A DNA stretch of 28,850 nt from Ilumatobacter sp. (lineage in GTDB: Bacteria > Actinomycetota > Acidimicrobiia > Acidimicrobiales > Ilumatobacteraceae): positions 1-28,850 of the forward strand of contig JABJAB010000047.1 in assembly GCA_018666235.1 (NCBI GenBank). Reading direction: 5' to 3'. Position numbers and translations under genes: made by a program. The notes under the pieces are model-generated. The model was not told the origin of the DNA. It did not search any database and saw only the letters and a program-made list of their open reading frames with translations. This document shows positions 22,408 through 28,850 of the stretch, in pieces (positions within the stretch are counted from its first letter, which is position 1; each line of letters starts with the position of its first letter).

Positions 22408-23346
22408 TCAGCGGATCTGTTTGCGGATCTCAGCCAGCCAGTTGTCGGCGTCGTCCCAGCGACTGCCGGTATCGGCGCGAGTCACCTCAGCGTGTTCGCC
22501 GACAGCGGGGTACGAGCCGAGGAACTTCACCCGAGCCTGCTTGGCGTGAAGCGACCGCATCGTGTCGGCGAGCAGTTCGTCGGAAACGTGGCCGTCTGCA
22601 TACATGATGAAGCAGTAGTCACCGAGTCCGCCATCTTTGGTCGGCCGACTGAACAGGTTCGACAAGTTGATGCGCCGAGCCGCGAACTCTTGCAGGATCG
22701 AAATCAACGAGCCGGGCTCGTCAGCGCGTTGATAGATCACGAGTGCCGTCTTGTCGTGACCGGTCGGAGCCGGCACGCCCTCGCGAGCCACCAGAAGGAA
22801 CCGAGTCTGATTTCCTTCGTGGTCGGCAATATCAGAGGCAATTACTGCGAGACCATAGAGCTCGGCGGCGACGCGGGGCGCGAGCGCGGCGACGTCGGTC
22901 GCTTCGGACTCGGCAACGGTCTTGGCGGCTTCGGCAGTGCTGTTGGCAACCCGAATGTCCGCGTCGGGCAGGGTGGTCCGCAAGTAGCGGTGGCACTGCG
23001 CTGTGGCAACCGGAATCGAATGCACCGTCGTCACGTCGCTCAACTCAATGCCGGCGCGGGCAACCAAACAATGCTCGATGTCAATGACTACTTCACGCTG
23101 GATGACGAGATCGTGATCGAACGCGAGCGCATCCTGGGTGAAGTTGACCATGCCCTCGATCGAGTTTTCGATCGGCACGAAGCCAGCATCGACGGCTCCA
23201 CTCTGGACGGCGTCAAGAATGTCGGGCACCGTCCGGAAGGGCACCTGTTCAGCAGAGGCGAGGTCGGGTTGCGTTCGCAACGCCTGCTGCGTGAAGGTCC
23301 CGAACGGCCCAAAGAATCCGACGCGCTCGACGCCTGTGCTCGACAT
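22408..23346 (-). CDS. pheA: Prephenate dehydratase with regulatory ACT domain
   Basis: This enzyme turns prephenate into phenylpyruvate in phenylalanine synthesis. The 312-residue protein is a stand-alone dehydratase without chorismate mutase, as usual in actinobacteria. The opening is GFFGPFGTFTQ, the substrate site VPIENSIEG (58-65), and the catalytic TRF motif is at 181-183 in GNQTRFLLV. An ACT domain at about 195-280 would sense phenylalanine. Its ESRP motif reads FSRP (232-235) and the GALV region reads TALV, so the glutamate normally present is missing, which may alter feedback control. The start is ATG 23346, seven bases after TACGCT; the frame extends upstream only as a shadow of larB. 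It is divergent from larB. Confidence 0.92.
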   Translation of the reverse strand: MSSTGVERVGFFGPFGTFTQQALRTQPDLASAEQVPFRTVPDILDAVQSGAVDAGFVPIENSIEGMVNFTQDALAFDHDLVIQREVVIDIEHCLVARAGIELSDVTTVHSIPVATAQCHRYLRTTLPDADIRVANSTAEAAKTVAESEATDVAALAPRVAAELYGLAVIASDIADHEGNQTRFLLVAREGVPAPTGHDKTALVIYQRADEPGSLISILQEFAARRINLSNLFSRPTKDGGLGDYCFIMYADGHVSDELLADTMRSLHAKQARVKFLGSYPAVGEHAEVTRADTGSRWDDADNWLAEIRKQIR

Positions 23347-23353
23347 TCGCGTC

Positions 23354-23359
23354 AGCGTA
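23354..23359 (-). promoter_or_regulatory. -10 box of pheA
   Basis: Minus-strand TACGCT, seven bases before ATG 23346. Its upstream contacts would overlap the larB 5' end at 23402. Confidence 0.5.
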
Positions 23360-23401
23360 GGGGTTCGCGCTCGTCCTCTGGCACGATGATTCGGTGAGAC
23401 G

Positions 23402-24169
23402 GTGGAAGAACTCAACGACGCAGGACCCGACATGGACGAAGTGACGCTGCGACAACTGATCAGCGACGTTCGCGACGGCAGCGTGGATCCAGACGACGCG
23501 GTGGCGCGGCTCACGCGGCTGCCGTTTGCCGATGTCGGCGACGCACTCGTCGATCACCACCGGGCGATCCGGCAGGGAATGCCCGAAGCGGTGTACGGCC
23601 CCGGCAAGTCCGCGGACCAGTGCGTCGCCATTGTCGGTGAACTCCTCGAACACGGCACAGGTCCGGTCCTGCTGACTCGCGCCGACGTTGTCCAACGCGC
23701 TGCGTGTCTCGATGCGCATGGCTCCGCAGACGAGGCCAACCAGTCGATGTTGTGGAGACGCCCCACGCCGACCCGCGAGGCAAACGTGCTCGTCATCACG
23801 GCGGGCACCAGTGACCTGCCGGTTGCGCATGAGGCGCGCCTGACACTCCAGGCACACGGCTTCGACCCGTCGCTCATCTCCGATGTCGGGGTCAGCGGCC
23901 TCCACCGACTGCTCGCACGGGTCGACGACGTCACCGGTGCGGACGCGGTGATCGTGGTCGCCGGAATGGAAGGTGCTCTCGCGAGCGTGATCGGTGGTCT
24001 CACCTCCGGTCCCGTCGTGGCTGTCCCCACCTCGGTCGGGTACGGCGCAGGACTCGAGGGCGTCACTGCGTTGCTCTCAATGCACGCATCGTGCGCGTCG
24101 GGCATCTCCGTCGTCGGCATCGACAATGGGTTCGGCGCAGCATGTGCGATCGCTCGGAGTTGTCGATGA
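23402..24169 (+). CDS. larB: Nickel-pincer cofactor biosynthesis protein LarB
   Basis: LarB carboxylates and hydrolyses nicotinic acid adenine dinucleotide, the first step in making the nickel-pincer nucleotide of lactate racemase and related enzymes. The 255-residue product has a helical N-terminal part (DEVTLRQLISDVRDGSVDPD) and an AIR-carboxylase-like domain from about 128: NVLVITAGTSDLPVAHEA, DVGVSGLHRLL, VVAGMEGALASVIGG and VPTSVGYGAGLEG. C231 in MHASCASG corresponds by position to the cysteine known to bond to the substrate in LarB. GTG 23402 is taken; ATG 23432 is the alternative and neither has a ribosome site. The stop overlaps larC in ATGA. Confidence 0.9.
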   Translation: MEELNDAGPDMDEVTLRQLISDVRDGSVDPDDAVARLTRLPFADVGDALVDHHRAIRQGMPEAVYGPGKSADQCVAIVGELLEHGTGPVLLTRADVVQRAACLDAHGSADEANQSMLWRRPTPTREANVLVITAGTSDLPVAHEARLTLQAHGFDPSLISDVGVSGLHRLLARVDDVTGADAVIVVAGMEGALASVIGGLTSGPVVAVPTSVGYGAGLEGVTALLSMHASCASGISVVGIDNGFGAACAIARSCR

Positions 24170-24960
24170 CCAACGACGTCCACCCCATCCGATCCGCCTG
24201 GTTCAACTGCCACGCCGGGGTGGCGGGCGACATGACGCTGGCTGCGCTGGTCGATGCAGGCGCTGACACCGACATGGTGGCCAACACGATCGCTGGGCTC
24301 GGCGTCGACGGCTATGCGATGTTCTTCGAACGGGTACAGCGTTCCGGGGTGAGCGCCACGTGGACGAACATCGTGACCCATGACGGCCTGCACGATCACG
24401 ATCCCGGCGAGACCGGTGGACATGGTCTGCACCGTCCGGCGCGCGAGATCTTTGCGCTGCTCGACGCAGCCGAACTACCGGATCGAGTACGGGATCGTGC
24501 GCGCACCGTCTTCGAGCGGCTTGCTGCCGTCGAGGGCGCCATTCATGGCATCGACCCAGCCGACGTCGAACTGCACGAAGTGGGCGCGCTCGACTCGATC
24601 ATCGACGTGGTGGGCGTGTGCGCAGCGCTCGAGTCACTCGACATCGATCAGATCTACTGCTCATCGATCGGACTCGGCAGCGGCATCGTCAACACCGCTC
24701 ATGGCCAACTCCCTCACCCCGCACCGGCCACGATGGCGCTGCTCACCGAGGCTGGCGCTCCAACGCATGGGCTCGACACGACGCTCGAGACCGCAACGCC
24801 GACTGGCGCGGCGCTGATGACGACGCTGGCCTCGTCCTTCGGACCCATGCCGGGCGGGACGTCACACGCCGTGGGTTACGGCGCCGGCACCGCAGATCCG
24901 CCCGGCCGAGCGAACATCGTGCAGGTCGTCATCACCGTCGGCGCTGGCTGGGCCGATTGA
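24166..24960 (+). CDS. larC: LarC1-only nickel-pincer cofactor protein (C-terminal LarC2 half absent)
   Basis: LarC inserts nickel into the pincer nucleotide in a CTP-dependent way. This 264-residue product matches the N-terminal LarC1 half: AWFNCHAGVAGDMTLAALVD (the usual DC.SG.SGDM with N and H variants), a His-rich loop (H72, H76, H78, H86, H89), ELHEVGALDSIIDVVG, and HPAPATMALL followed by PTGAALMTTLA and GYGAGTADPPGRANIVQVV. Full-length LarC continues for about 130 more residues (LarC2). Here the frame stops just where the linker should begin. No LarC2-like sequence follows in any frame, because the convergent thioredoxin gene starts three bases on. ATG 24166 overlaps the larB stop. No larA or larE is in the window. 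Confidence 0.82.
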   Translation: MTNDVHPIRSAWFNCHAGVAGDMTLAALVDAGADTDMVANTIAGLGVDGYAMFFERVQRSGVSATWTNIVTHDGLHDHDPGETGGHGLHRPAREIFALLDAAELPDRVRDRARTVFERLAAVEGAIHGIDPADVELHEVGALDSIIDVVGVCAALESLDIDQIYCSSIGLGSGIVNTAHGQLPHPAPATMALLTEAGAPTHGLDTTLETATPTGAALMTTLASSFGPMPGGTSHAVGYGAGTADPPGRANIVQVVITVGAGWAD

Positions 24961-24963
24961 CGG

Positions 24964-25632
24964 TCAGACGCGAAGGGCTGCGTCGATCCAGTCCTTGATC
25001 TCTGCGGCGGACGAACTCCCGCTCGTCCGGGCCTTGACCGACCCATCTGAGTTGAGGATCACGGTGTACGGGAAGCCCGTGCCTCCGTACAGCTGGAAGG
25101 CTTCAGCATCGATCGTGTCGGCGAGGACCGGCCAGGTCCAGTCTTTCTCGACGATCCACTCCGACGGTGGGTAGTTCTCGCGGTCCTCGACGACGGCGGT
25201 GCTGATCCCAATGATGTTGAGGTTGTCGGGCAGGTCTCCCTGGTCGCGAAGCTTGACGATCTCTGGGATCTCGTCGTTGCAATGCGGACACCAGTGCGCG
25301 AGGAAGACGAGCATCGTCGGCCCGTCGGTCTCACCGCCGATCGTGATATCGGTGCCGTCGAACTGTTGACCGGTGATGACCGGCGCCTGCAGCCCCACGG
25401 CTGCGTCGGCATTGGGGTCCTCCAGCGGGGGCAGTGCCTCGCCGGCAACCTCAAGTGATGCCGACACTTGGAGCACCGCGGCGCCGCCTGCTGGTTCAGT
25501 GGCGGAGTCGCTCGCCGCAGGTACCGATTCAGTTGCCGCATCAGTCGCAGCATCACTTCCACATGCCGCGACAGCGAGCATGGCGGCCAGCGCGACGGCG
25601 GCAACTCGGGGGGACTTCACAAACGTCTTCAT
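24964..25632 (-). CDS. TlpA-like thioredoxin-fold lipoprotein
   Basis: The 222-residue extracytoplasmic thiol-disulfide protein probably acts as a reductant in cytochrome or cell-envelope maturation. The signal peptide ends in lipobox LAVAAC (C24). An Ala/Ser/Thr/Glu-rich spacer follows to about residue 75, then a thioredoxin fold with active site W114-C115-P-H-C118 and the cis-proline loop TGFPYTVI. The NIIGISTAVVEDRENYPPSEW segment is typical of the TlpA/ResA group. ATG 25632 directly follows ggggag, too close for a normal ribosome site, but CAGACT six bases upstream (25644-25639) with TTGCAA at 16 bases' spacing makes a convincing promoter for a leaderless mRNA. It is divergent from the ABC-2 permease operon. 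Confidence 0.88.
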   Translation of the reverse strand: MKTFVKSPRVAAVALAAMLAVAACGSDAATDAATESVPAASDSATEPAGGAAVLQVSASLEVAGEALPPLEDPNADAAVGLQAPVITGQQFDGTDITIGGETDGPTMLVFLAHWCPHCNDEIPEIVKLRDQGDLPDNLNIIGISTAVVEDRENYPPSEWIVEKDWTWPVLADTIDAEAFQLYGGTGFPYTVILNSDGSVKARTSGSSSAAEIKDWIDAALRV

Positions 25633-25638
25633 CTCCCC

Positions 25639-25686
25639 AGTCTGCTCGCTCGCTCGACGGTTGCAACCGCGGCAGGGGGATAGCGT
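25639..25686. promoter_or_regulatory. Divergent promoter region with 12-bp palindrome
   Basis: CGGTTGCAACCG (25658-25669) is a perfect palindrome midway between the thioredoxin and permease genes. On the minus strand its TTGCAA is 16 bases from CAGACT, a good -35/-10 pair. On the plus strand TTGCAA is 14 bases from TAGCGT (25681-25686), which is nine bases from ATG 25696. It could be a shared -35 or an operator. Confidence 0.45.
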
Positions 25687-25695
25687 CATCAGGCG

Positions 25696-27384
25696 ATGAC
25701 CGAGACCAACGACCGGACAGCGCTCCGCGATCTGCGCCGGACGCGGCAACGTCATCGGCTCGGCGACACCGAGTGGTTCGACGTTGCATATCGCGTGTAT
25801 CTGTTCGCACTCGTCGGCCTGATCGGCGTGGTCCTTGCGTCTGATGCCATCGGTGGACTGATCGGCGACGACGTCACCACCGCAGATCTCCTCACACGCG
25901 GTCCGTCGCTCCTCGGCATTCCTGTGGTCGCAGCGATCGGCCTCGGCCTGCGCAGCGGCGCGGACGGCGGGCCGGTGTCAATCGAGGTTGCCGACGTCAC
26001 GCATCTGCTCCTCGCTCCAATCAGTCGGCGCCGTGTGCTGCTTCGCCCCGTTGCCCAGCGCATTCGTTCCGCGATGTTCGCTTTGGCGTTGCCGGGGGCC
26101 ATCGTCGGTCAGTTCGTCGCACGCGAGGTCGAGGGATCGCGTGCATCATGGGCCGCAGCGGGTGCCCTATTCGGCGCAGTTGTCGGCGCCGCATTCGTAT
26201 CGAGTGCCGTGCTGAGCCATTCGCTTCGGCTCCCGCGATGGGGTGCCACCGTCCTGGCCGCCGCACTGCTCGGATGGCAAGCCGCGGCTGCATGGGCGAC
26301 CTGGAACGAGTCGGACAGCGCAGTACGCGCAGGACCCGCCAACCTGGCGGGCAGCCTGGCGTTCTGGGGCATCCGCCAGCGTTCAATCGACTTGGTCGCG
26401 ATCGCCGTCGTCATCGCTGCCGTCGGCGCGGCACTCGCGCTCGGCGGCCGCCTCCGCATCGAGCCGCTGGTGCGGAGAGGGCGACTCGTCTCCCAGCTTC
26501 GCTTTGCAGCGACCGTCCAGGACCTGCGCACCGTCGTGTTGCTCCGCCGCCAACTTCGTGCCGAAACGCTGCGATCGACGCCTTGGGGAGGAGCCCCACG
26601 TGTCCCGGTTCGCGCCCGGTTCCACACGAGAACCACCTCGCTGCACACCATGATCTGGAAACGCGGTTTCCGATCACTTCGTCGACTCCCAGCGGCACGA
26701 CTCGGACGCATTACCGCGCTCGCCGTCGCTGCCGGTGTCAGCGGCTCGCTTGCCGTCAGTTCGTCGTTGCTGTTTCTGCTCGGCCTGCTCGCCGCGTTAT
26801 TCCTACTCGGCATGGAGACGATCGAGCCGCTGTCCCAAGAGATCGACCGGCCAGACCGCACCGATGGCCTGCCGATCGACCGTGGGCTGCTCTACGCGCA
26901 TCACCTCGTGGCACCGGCCGCGCTCCTCGCCGCGGCAGCAGTCATCGCCGCGGCAACGGCATCGGCAATCCGTCCCAGCGATGCAGCTGCAGCATGGGCG
27001 ATTGCGATCCCGACGCTGTGGGCGGGGGCACTTGGTCCGGTCATCGCCGCTGTGCTCGATTCCTCCACGCCTATCGCCGTCGCCGACACCACATTGCTCG
27101 GCGCGCCGCGCGATACCGACGTGTCGTTGGTCCCGCCCGAGTTCGCTGGGTTCAGCAACGCGCTCTCCACCTTCATTCCGGTCGCGATCAGCGCGATCGG
27201 TGTGGTCCCAGTACTCGCCATGCGCGCCGACCCGAGTGCGGCAACTGCGGGCCGGATCGTCGTCGGCGTTGCACTCGTCGGTGCCGCTGCAGTCATGTGG
27301 ATTCTGCGTCGGGACCGGTGGGGCGTGAAGATTCGGGCGTTCTTCGAAGCCGGCCGCGAGCAGAAGGCAGCAGCAACCTCATGA
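25696..27384 (+). CDS. ABC-2-type transporter membrane subunit
   Basis: The 562-residue integral membrane protein has about ten to twelve predicted helices (for example near residues 33-55, 140-165, 175-195, 220-250, 340-375, 395-420, 430-455 and 500-545). A central basic cytoplasmic region (about 255-335) is rich in Arg and includes WKRGFRSLRRLP. No catalytic motif is visible. Its role is inferred from the overlapping ATPase gene downstream (ATGA). Such large permeases with a DUF6297- or ABC-2-like look are common in actinobacteria, but the exact family is not certain. ATG 25696 lies nine bases after TAGCGT, and no Shine-Dalgarno sequence is seen. The transported molecule is unknown. Confidence 0.75.
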   Translation: MTETNDRTALRDLRRTRQRHRLGDTEWFDVAYRVYLFALVGLIGVVLASDAIGGLIGDDVTTADLLTRGPSLLGIPVVAAIGLGLRSGADGGPVSIEVADVTHLLLAPISRRRVLLRPVAQRIRSAMFALALPGAIVGQFVAREVEGSRASWAAAGALFGAVVGAAFVSSAVLSHSLRLPRWGATVLAAALLGWQAAAAWATWNESDSAVRAGPANLAGSLAFWGIRQRSIDLVAIAVVIAAVGAALALGGRLRIEPLVRRGRLVSQLRFAATVQDLRTVVLLRRQLRAETLRSTPWGGAPRVPVRARFHTRTTSLHTMIWKRGFRSLRRLPAARLGRITALAVAAGVSGSLAVSSSLLFLLGLLAALFLLGMETIEPLSQEIDRPDRTDGLPIDRGLLYAHHLVAPAALLAAAAVIAAATASAIRPSDAAAAWAIAIPTLWAGALGPVIAAVLDSSTPIAVADTTLLGAPRDTDVSLVPPEFAGFSNALSTFIPVAISAIGVVPVLAMRADPSAATAGRIVVGVALVGAAAVMWILRRDRWGVKIRAFFEAGREQKAAATS

Positions 27385-28106
27385 CCTCAGCATCCAACGC
27401 AGCAACGTCGAGCGACAGGGTGCTGAGCGCGGTCGGGCTCACCAAGCACTACGGCGGAGCAGTTGCACTCGCCCCGATTGACATCAACATCGCCGCGGGT
27501 GAGCGCATCACGCTGATCGGTCACAACGGCAGCGGCAAGACGACGTTCATCCGCATGCTGGCCGGACTCCTCGAACCCTCAGACGGCTCAGCACTCGTCG
27601 GCGGTCACCCACTCGGTTCGATCGAGGCCCGAGCCGCACTGTCATACCTGTCGGATGAGCCGGTGTTCTACGACGATCTGAGCGTCTGGGAACACCTCGA
27701 GTACATCGCTCGGCTGCACGGAACCGAAGACTGGGAGCAACACTCGATTGACCTGCTCGACGCCGTTGGGATTGTTGAGCGAGCCGATGATCTGCCCGCG
27801 ACCTTCAGCCGCGGGCTGAAGCAGAAGGCCGCAATCGCCATGGCGTTCGTCCGTCCGTTCGACGTGATGGTCGTCGACGAGCCGTTCGTCGGGCTTGACC
27901 GGACCGGTCGCGCGGCACTCCTTGAACTGTTTCGATCAGCGCACGCTGATGGAGCGGCCCTGCTCATTGCCACCCACGAGTTGAGCAGTGTTGCGGACAG
28001 CGAGCGGGTGATTGCTCTGAGTGGCGGTGTCGTCACATTCGATGGCCCTGCGCATGAGGCTGACGTCAATGCGCTGACCGAAGGATTCCATCCCGACAAC
28101 GACTGA
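27381..28106 (+). CDS. ABC transporter ATP-binding subunit (ABC-2 type)
   Basis: The 241-residue ATPase powers the membrane subunit encoded just upstream, with which it overlaps by four bases. Walker A is GHNGSGKT (47-54, K53). The Q-loop position reads LSDEPVFYDDLSV without a classical glutamine, the signature is FSRGLKQ (142-148) in place of LSGGQ, Walker B is VMVVDEP (162-168, E167) and the switch histidine is H199 in ATHEL. The SRG-type signature and the DEP-in-Q-loop variant are usual in ABC-2 exporters of the drug/lantibiotic type. The same frame stays open far upstream inside the permease gene, but that part is shadow. The product could be a drug, peptide or lipid exporter. Confidence 0.92.
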   Translation: MTSASNAATSSDRVLSAVGLTKHYGGAVALAPIDINIAAGERITLIGHNGSGKTTFIRMLAGLLEPSDGSALVGGHPLGSIEARAALSYLSDEPVFYDDLSVWEHLEYIARLHGTEDWEQHSIDLLDAVGIVERADDLPATFSRGLKQKAAIAMAFVRPFDVMVVDEPFVGLDRTGRAALLELFRSAHADGAALLIATHELSSVADSERVIALSGGVVTFDGPAHEADVNALTEGFHPDND

Positions 28107-28161
28107 CCGATTTTCTTCGATTGAACATTCGCTGCAGGACGCAGATGGACCCTGGTCGTCT

Positions 28162-28173
28162 ACGCTTGTCGGA
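28162..28173 (+). promoter_or_regulatory. -10 box of the terminal partial gene
   Basis: TACGCT (28162-28167) plus six bases reaches ATG 28174, a clear example of the leaderless arrangement seen across the window. Confidence 0.5.
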
Positions 28174-28850
28174 TGCAGGAGTTTTCATCGGTCACCGCCT
28201 CGTCCTACGACGCAGAATCCCTCGCGCCACTGCTCACTGAGAAGGCAGCAGAAGGCTGGGACGTCATTTCCATCGTCGCGGCTGGCACGAATATCGTCGC
28301 CTACCTCAGTCGAGAAAGTGCTGACGCTGACGCGCCAGCGGCTGAGATTGAGACTGAGGCTGCACCCACCCTTCCCGGTGACGATGCGCCATACGTACCC
28401 GCCGAGACCGCCATCACGGCTGAGGCTCCCGCTGAAGTCGCCGACGACGCGTCGGTCAGCGATGCTGCTGCCGAGGCTGACGAGCCGGCCGGATGGGGCA
28501 CTGCGCCCGACAACGACGTCGCCGATCTTGCGGCGCAGGTCGGCGCCGAAGACACCGCCGAGCAGGCCAACGACGAGGCTGACGCAATCAGTGGTGGCGT
28601 TGTCGCTGCCGGCGTCGCCGGGGCCGCTGGAGTCGCCGCCGCAACCGGAGCACCGGACGACGCCGGTGAACTCGCCGCCGATGCTGCCGCGGGCGCTGCT
28701 GGCGATGTTGTCGACGAGAGCGCTGACGCAGCTACCGAGGTTGCAGCTGCCGAGGCCGCAACAGCAACCGATGCTGCAACCGCAGCTGCCGCCGACGCTG
28801 GGGCATCCGCCGCCGCGTCGACCGTGCCAGCCGGTTGGTACGCCGACCCG
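28174..28850 (+). CDS. Partial: DUF4177-like start, long Ala/Asp/Glu-rich linker, then DUF2510-like motif
   Basis: The frame runs from ATG 28174 to the window edge without a stop (at least 225 residues). Residues 1-50 form a small folded segment (YDAESLAPLLTEKAAEGWDV, then SIVAAGTNIVAYLSRE) that resembles the DUF4177-type 'whole-gene GW..v' pattern, by eye only. Residues about 51-218 are a highly biased Ala/Asp/Glu/Thr linker with little hydrophobic content apart from GVVAAGVAGAAGVAAATGA. The last visible residues PAGWYADP match the start of a DUF2510 domain, common near membrane helices in actinobacteria. The rest lies outside the window. Function unknown. Confidence 0.7.

Noticed and set aside
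26148..27380. Extended N terminus of the ABC ATPase
   Set aside because: The extra 411 codons are an out-of-frame reading of the permease gene; the overlapping ATG 27381 gives a normal-length ATPase.

Overview
The window reads as chromosomal DNA from a high-GC actinobacterium. The closest fit is probably class Acidimicrobiia (Ilumatobacter-like). This rests on high GC at third codon positions, a Ras-like GTPase/roadblock module of the actinobacterial type, a DUF2510-type 'GWYADP' end, tRNAs with encoded CCA, and many genes with no Shine-Dalgarno sequence but a TAnnnT box 6-8 bases before the start codon. The class assignment is inference, not a database result.

Layout, left to right. Positions 1-3094 look accessory: a C-terminal remnant of an ABC-2-type permease (about 74-238), a membrane O-acyltransferase with an SGNH domain (472-2655), and a 440-bp stretch with no convincing gene. 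Then come tadA (3095-3595), a tightly coupled minus-strand operon of roadblock protein, small GTPase and DUF4388-like effector (5923 to 3635), tRNA-Ser(CGA) with a terminator, and a secreted alpha/beta-hydrolase peptidase lipoprotein divergent from an ABC exporter (7848-9713). A class I aminotransferase overlaps a CaiB-type CoA transferase (9763-12059). msrA and a GNAT acetyltransferase are divergent. A minus-strand aminotransferase/omega-amidase pair (15411 to 13421) would run the glutamine transaminase/omega-amidase route. Next are tRNA-Arg(ACG), a membrane-anchored LysM/transglycosylase protein, a divergent tRNA-Ser(GCT)/tRNA-Ser(TGA) pair, and a 2-oxoglutarate/Fe(II)-type oxygenase.

From 18798 there is a small protein with four regularly spaced His-Cys3 motifs that I do not recognise as a described family, a possible 63-residue ORF, and a DUF445 membrane protein. 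A minus-strand block follows: LMW phosphatase, SDR and prephenate dehydratase (pheA). Then come larB and a short larC that holds only the LarC1 half, a TlpA-like thioredoxin lipoprotein, a two-gene ABC-2-type transporter (25696-28106), and the start of an Ala/Asp/Glu-rich protein that runs off the right edge.

The observations most worth a second look are the four-fold HX5CX4CX(2-4)C protein, the roadblock-GTPase-DUF4388 operon, the larB-larC1 pair lacking LarC2, and the widespread -10-box-at-start-codon arrangement. That arrangement predicts leaderless mRNAs for about eleven genes, and transcription starting at mature base 1 for two tRNA-Ser genes. No CRISPR array, insertion sequence, phage gene or attachment site was seen.
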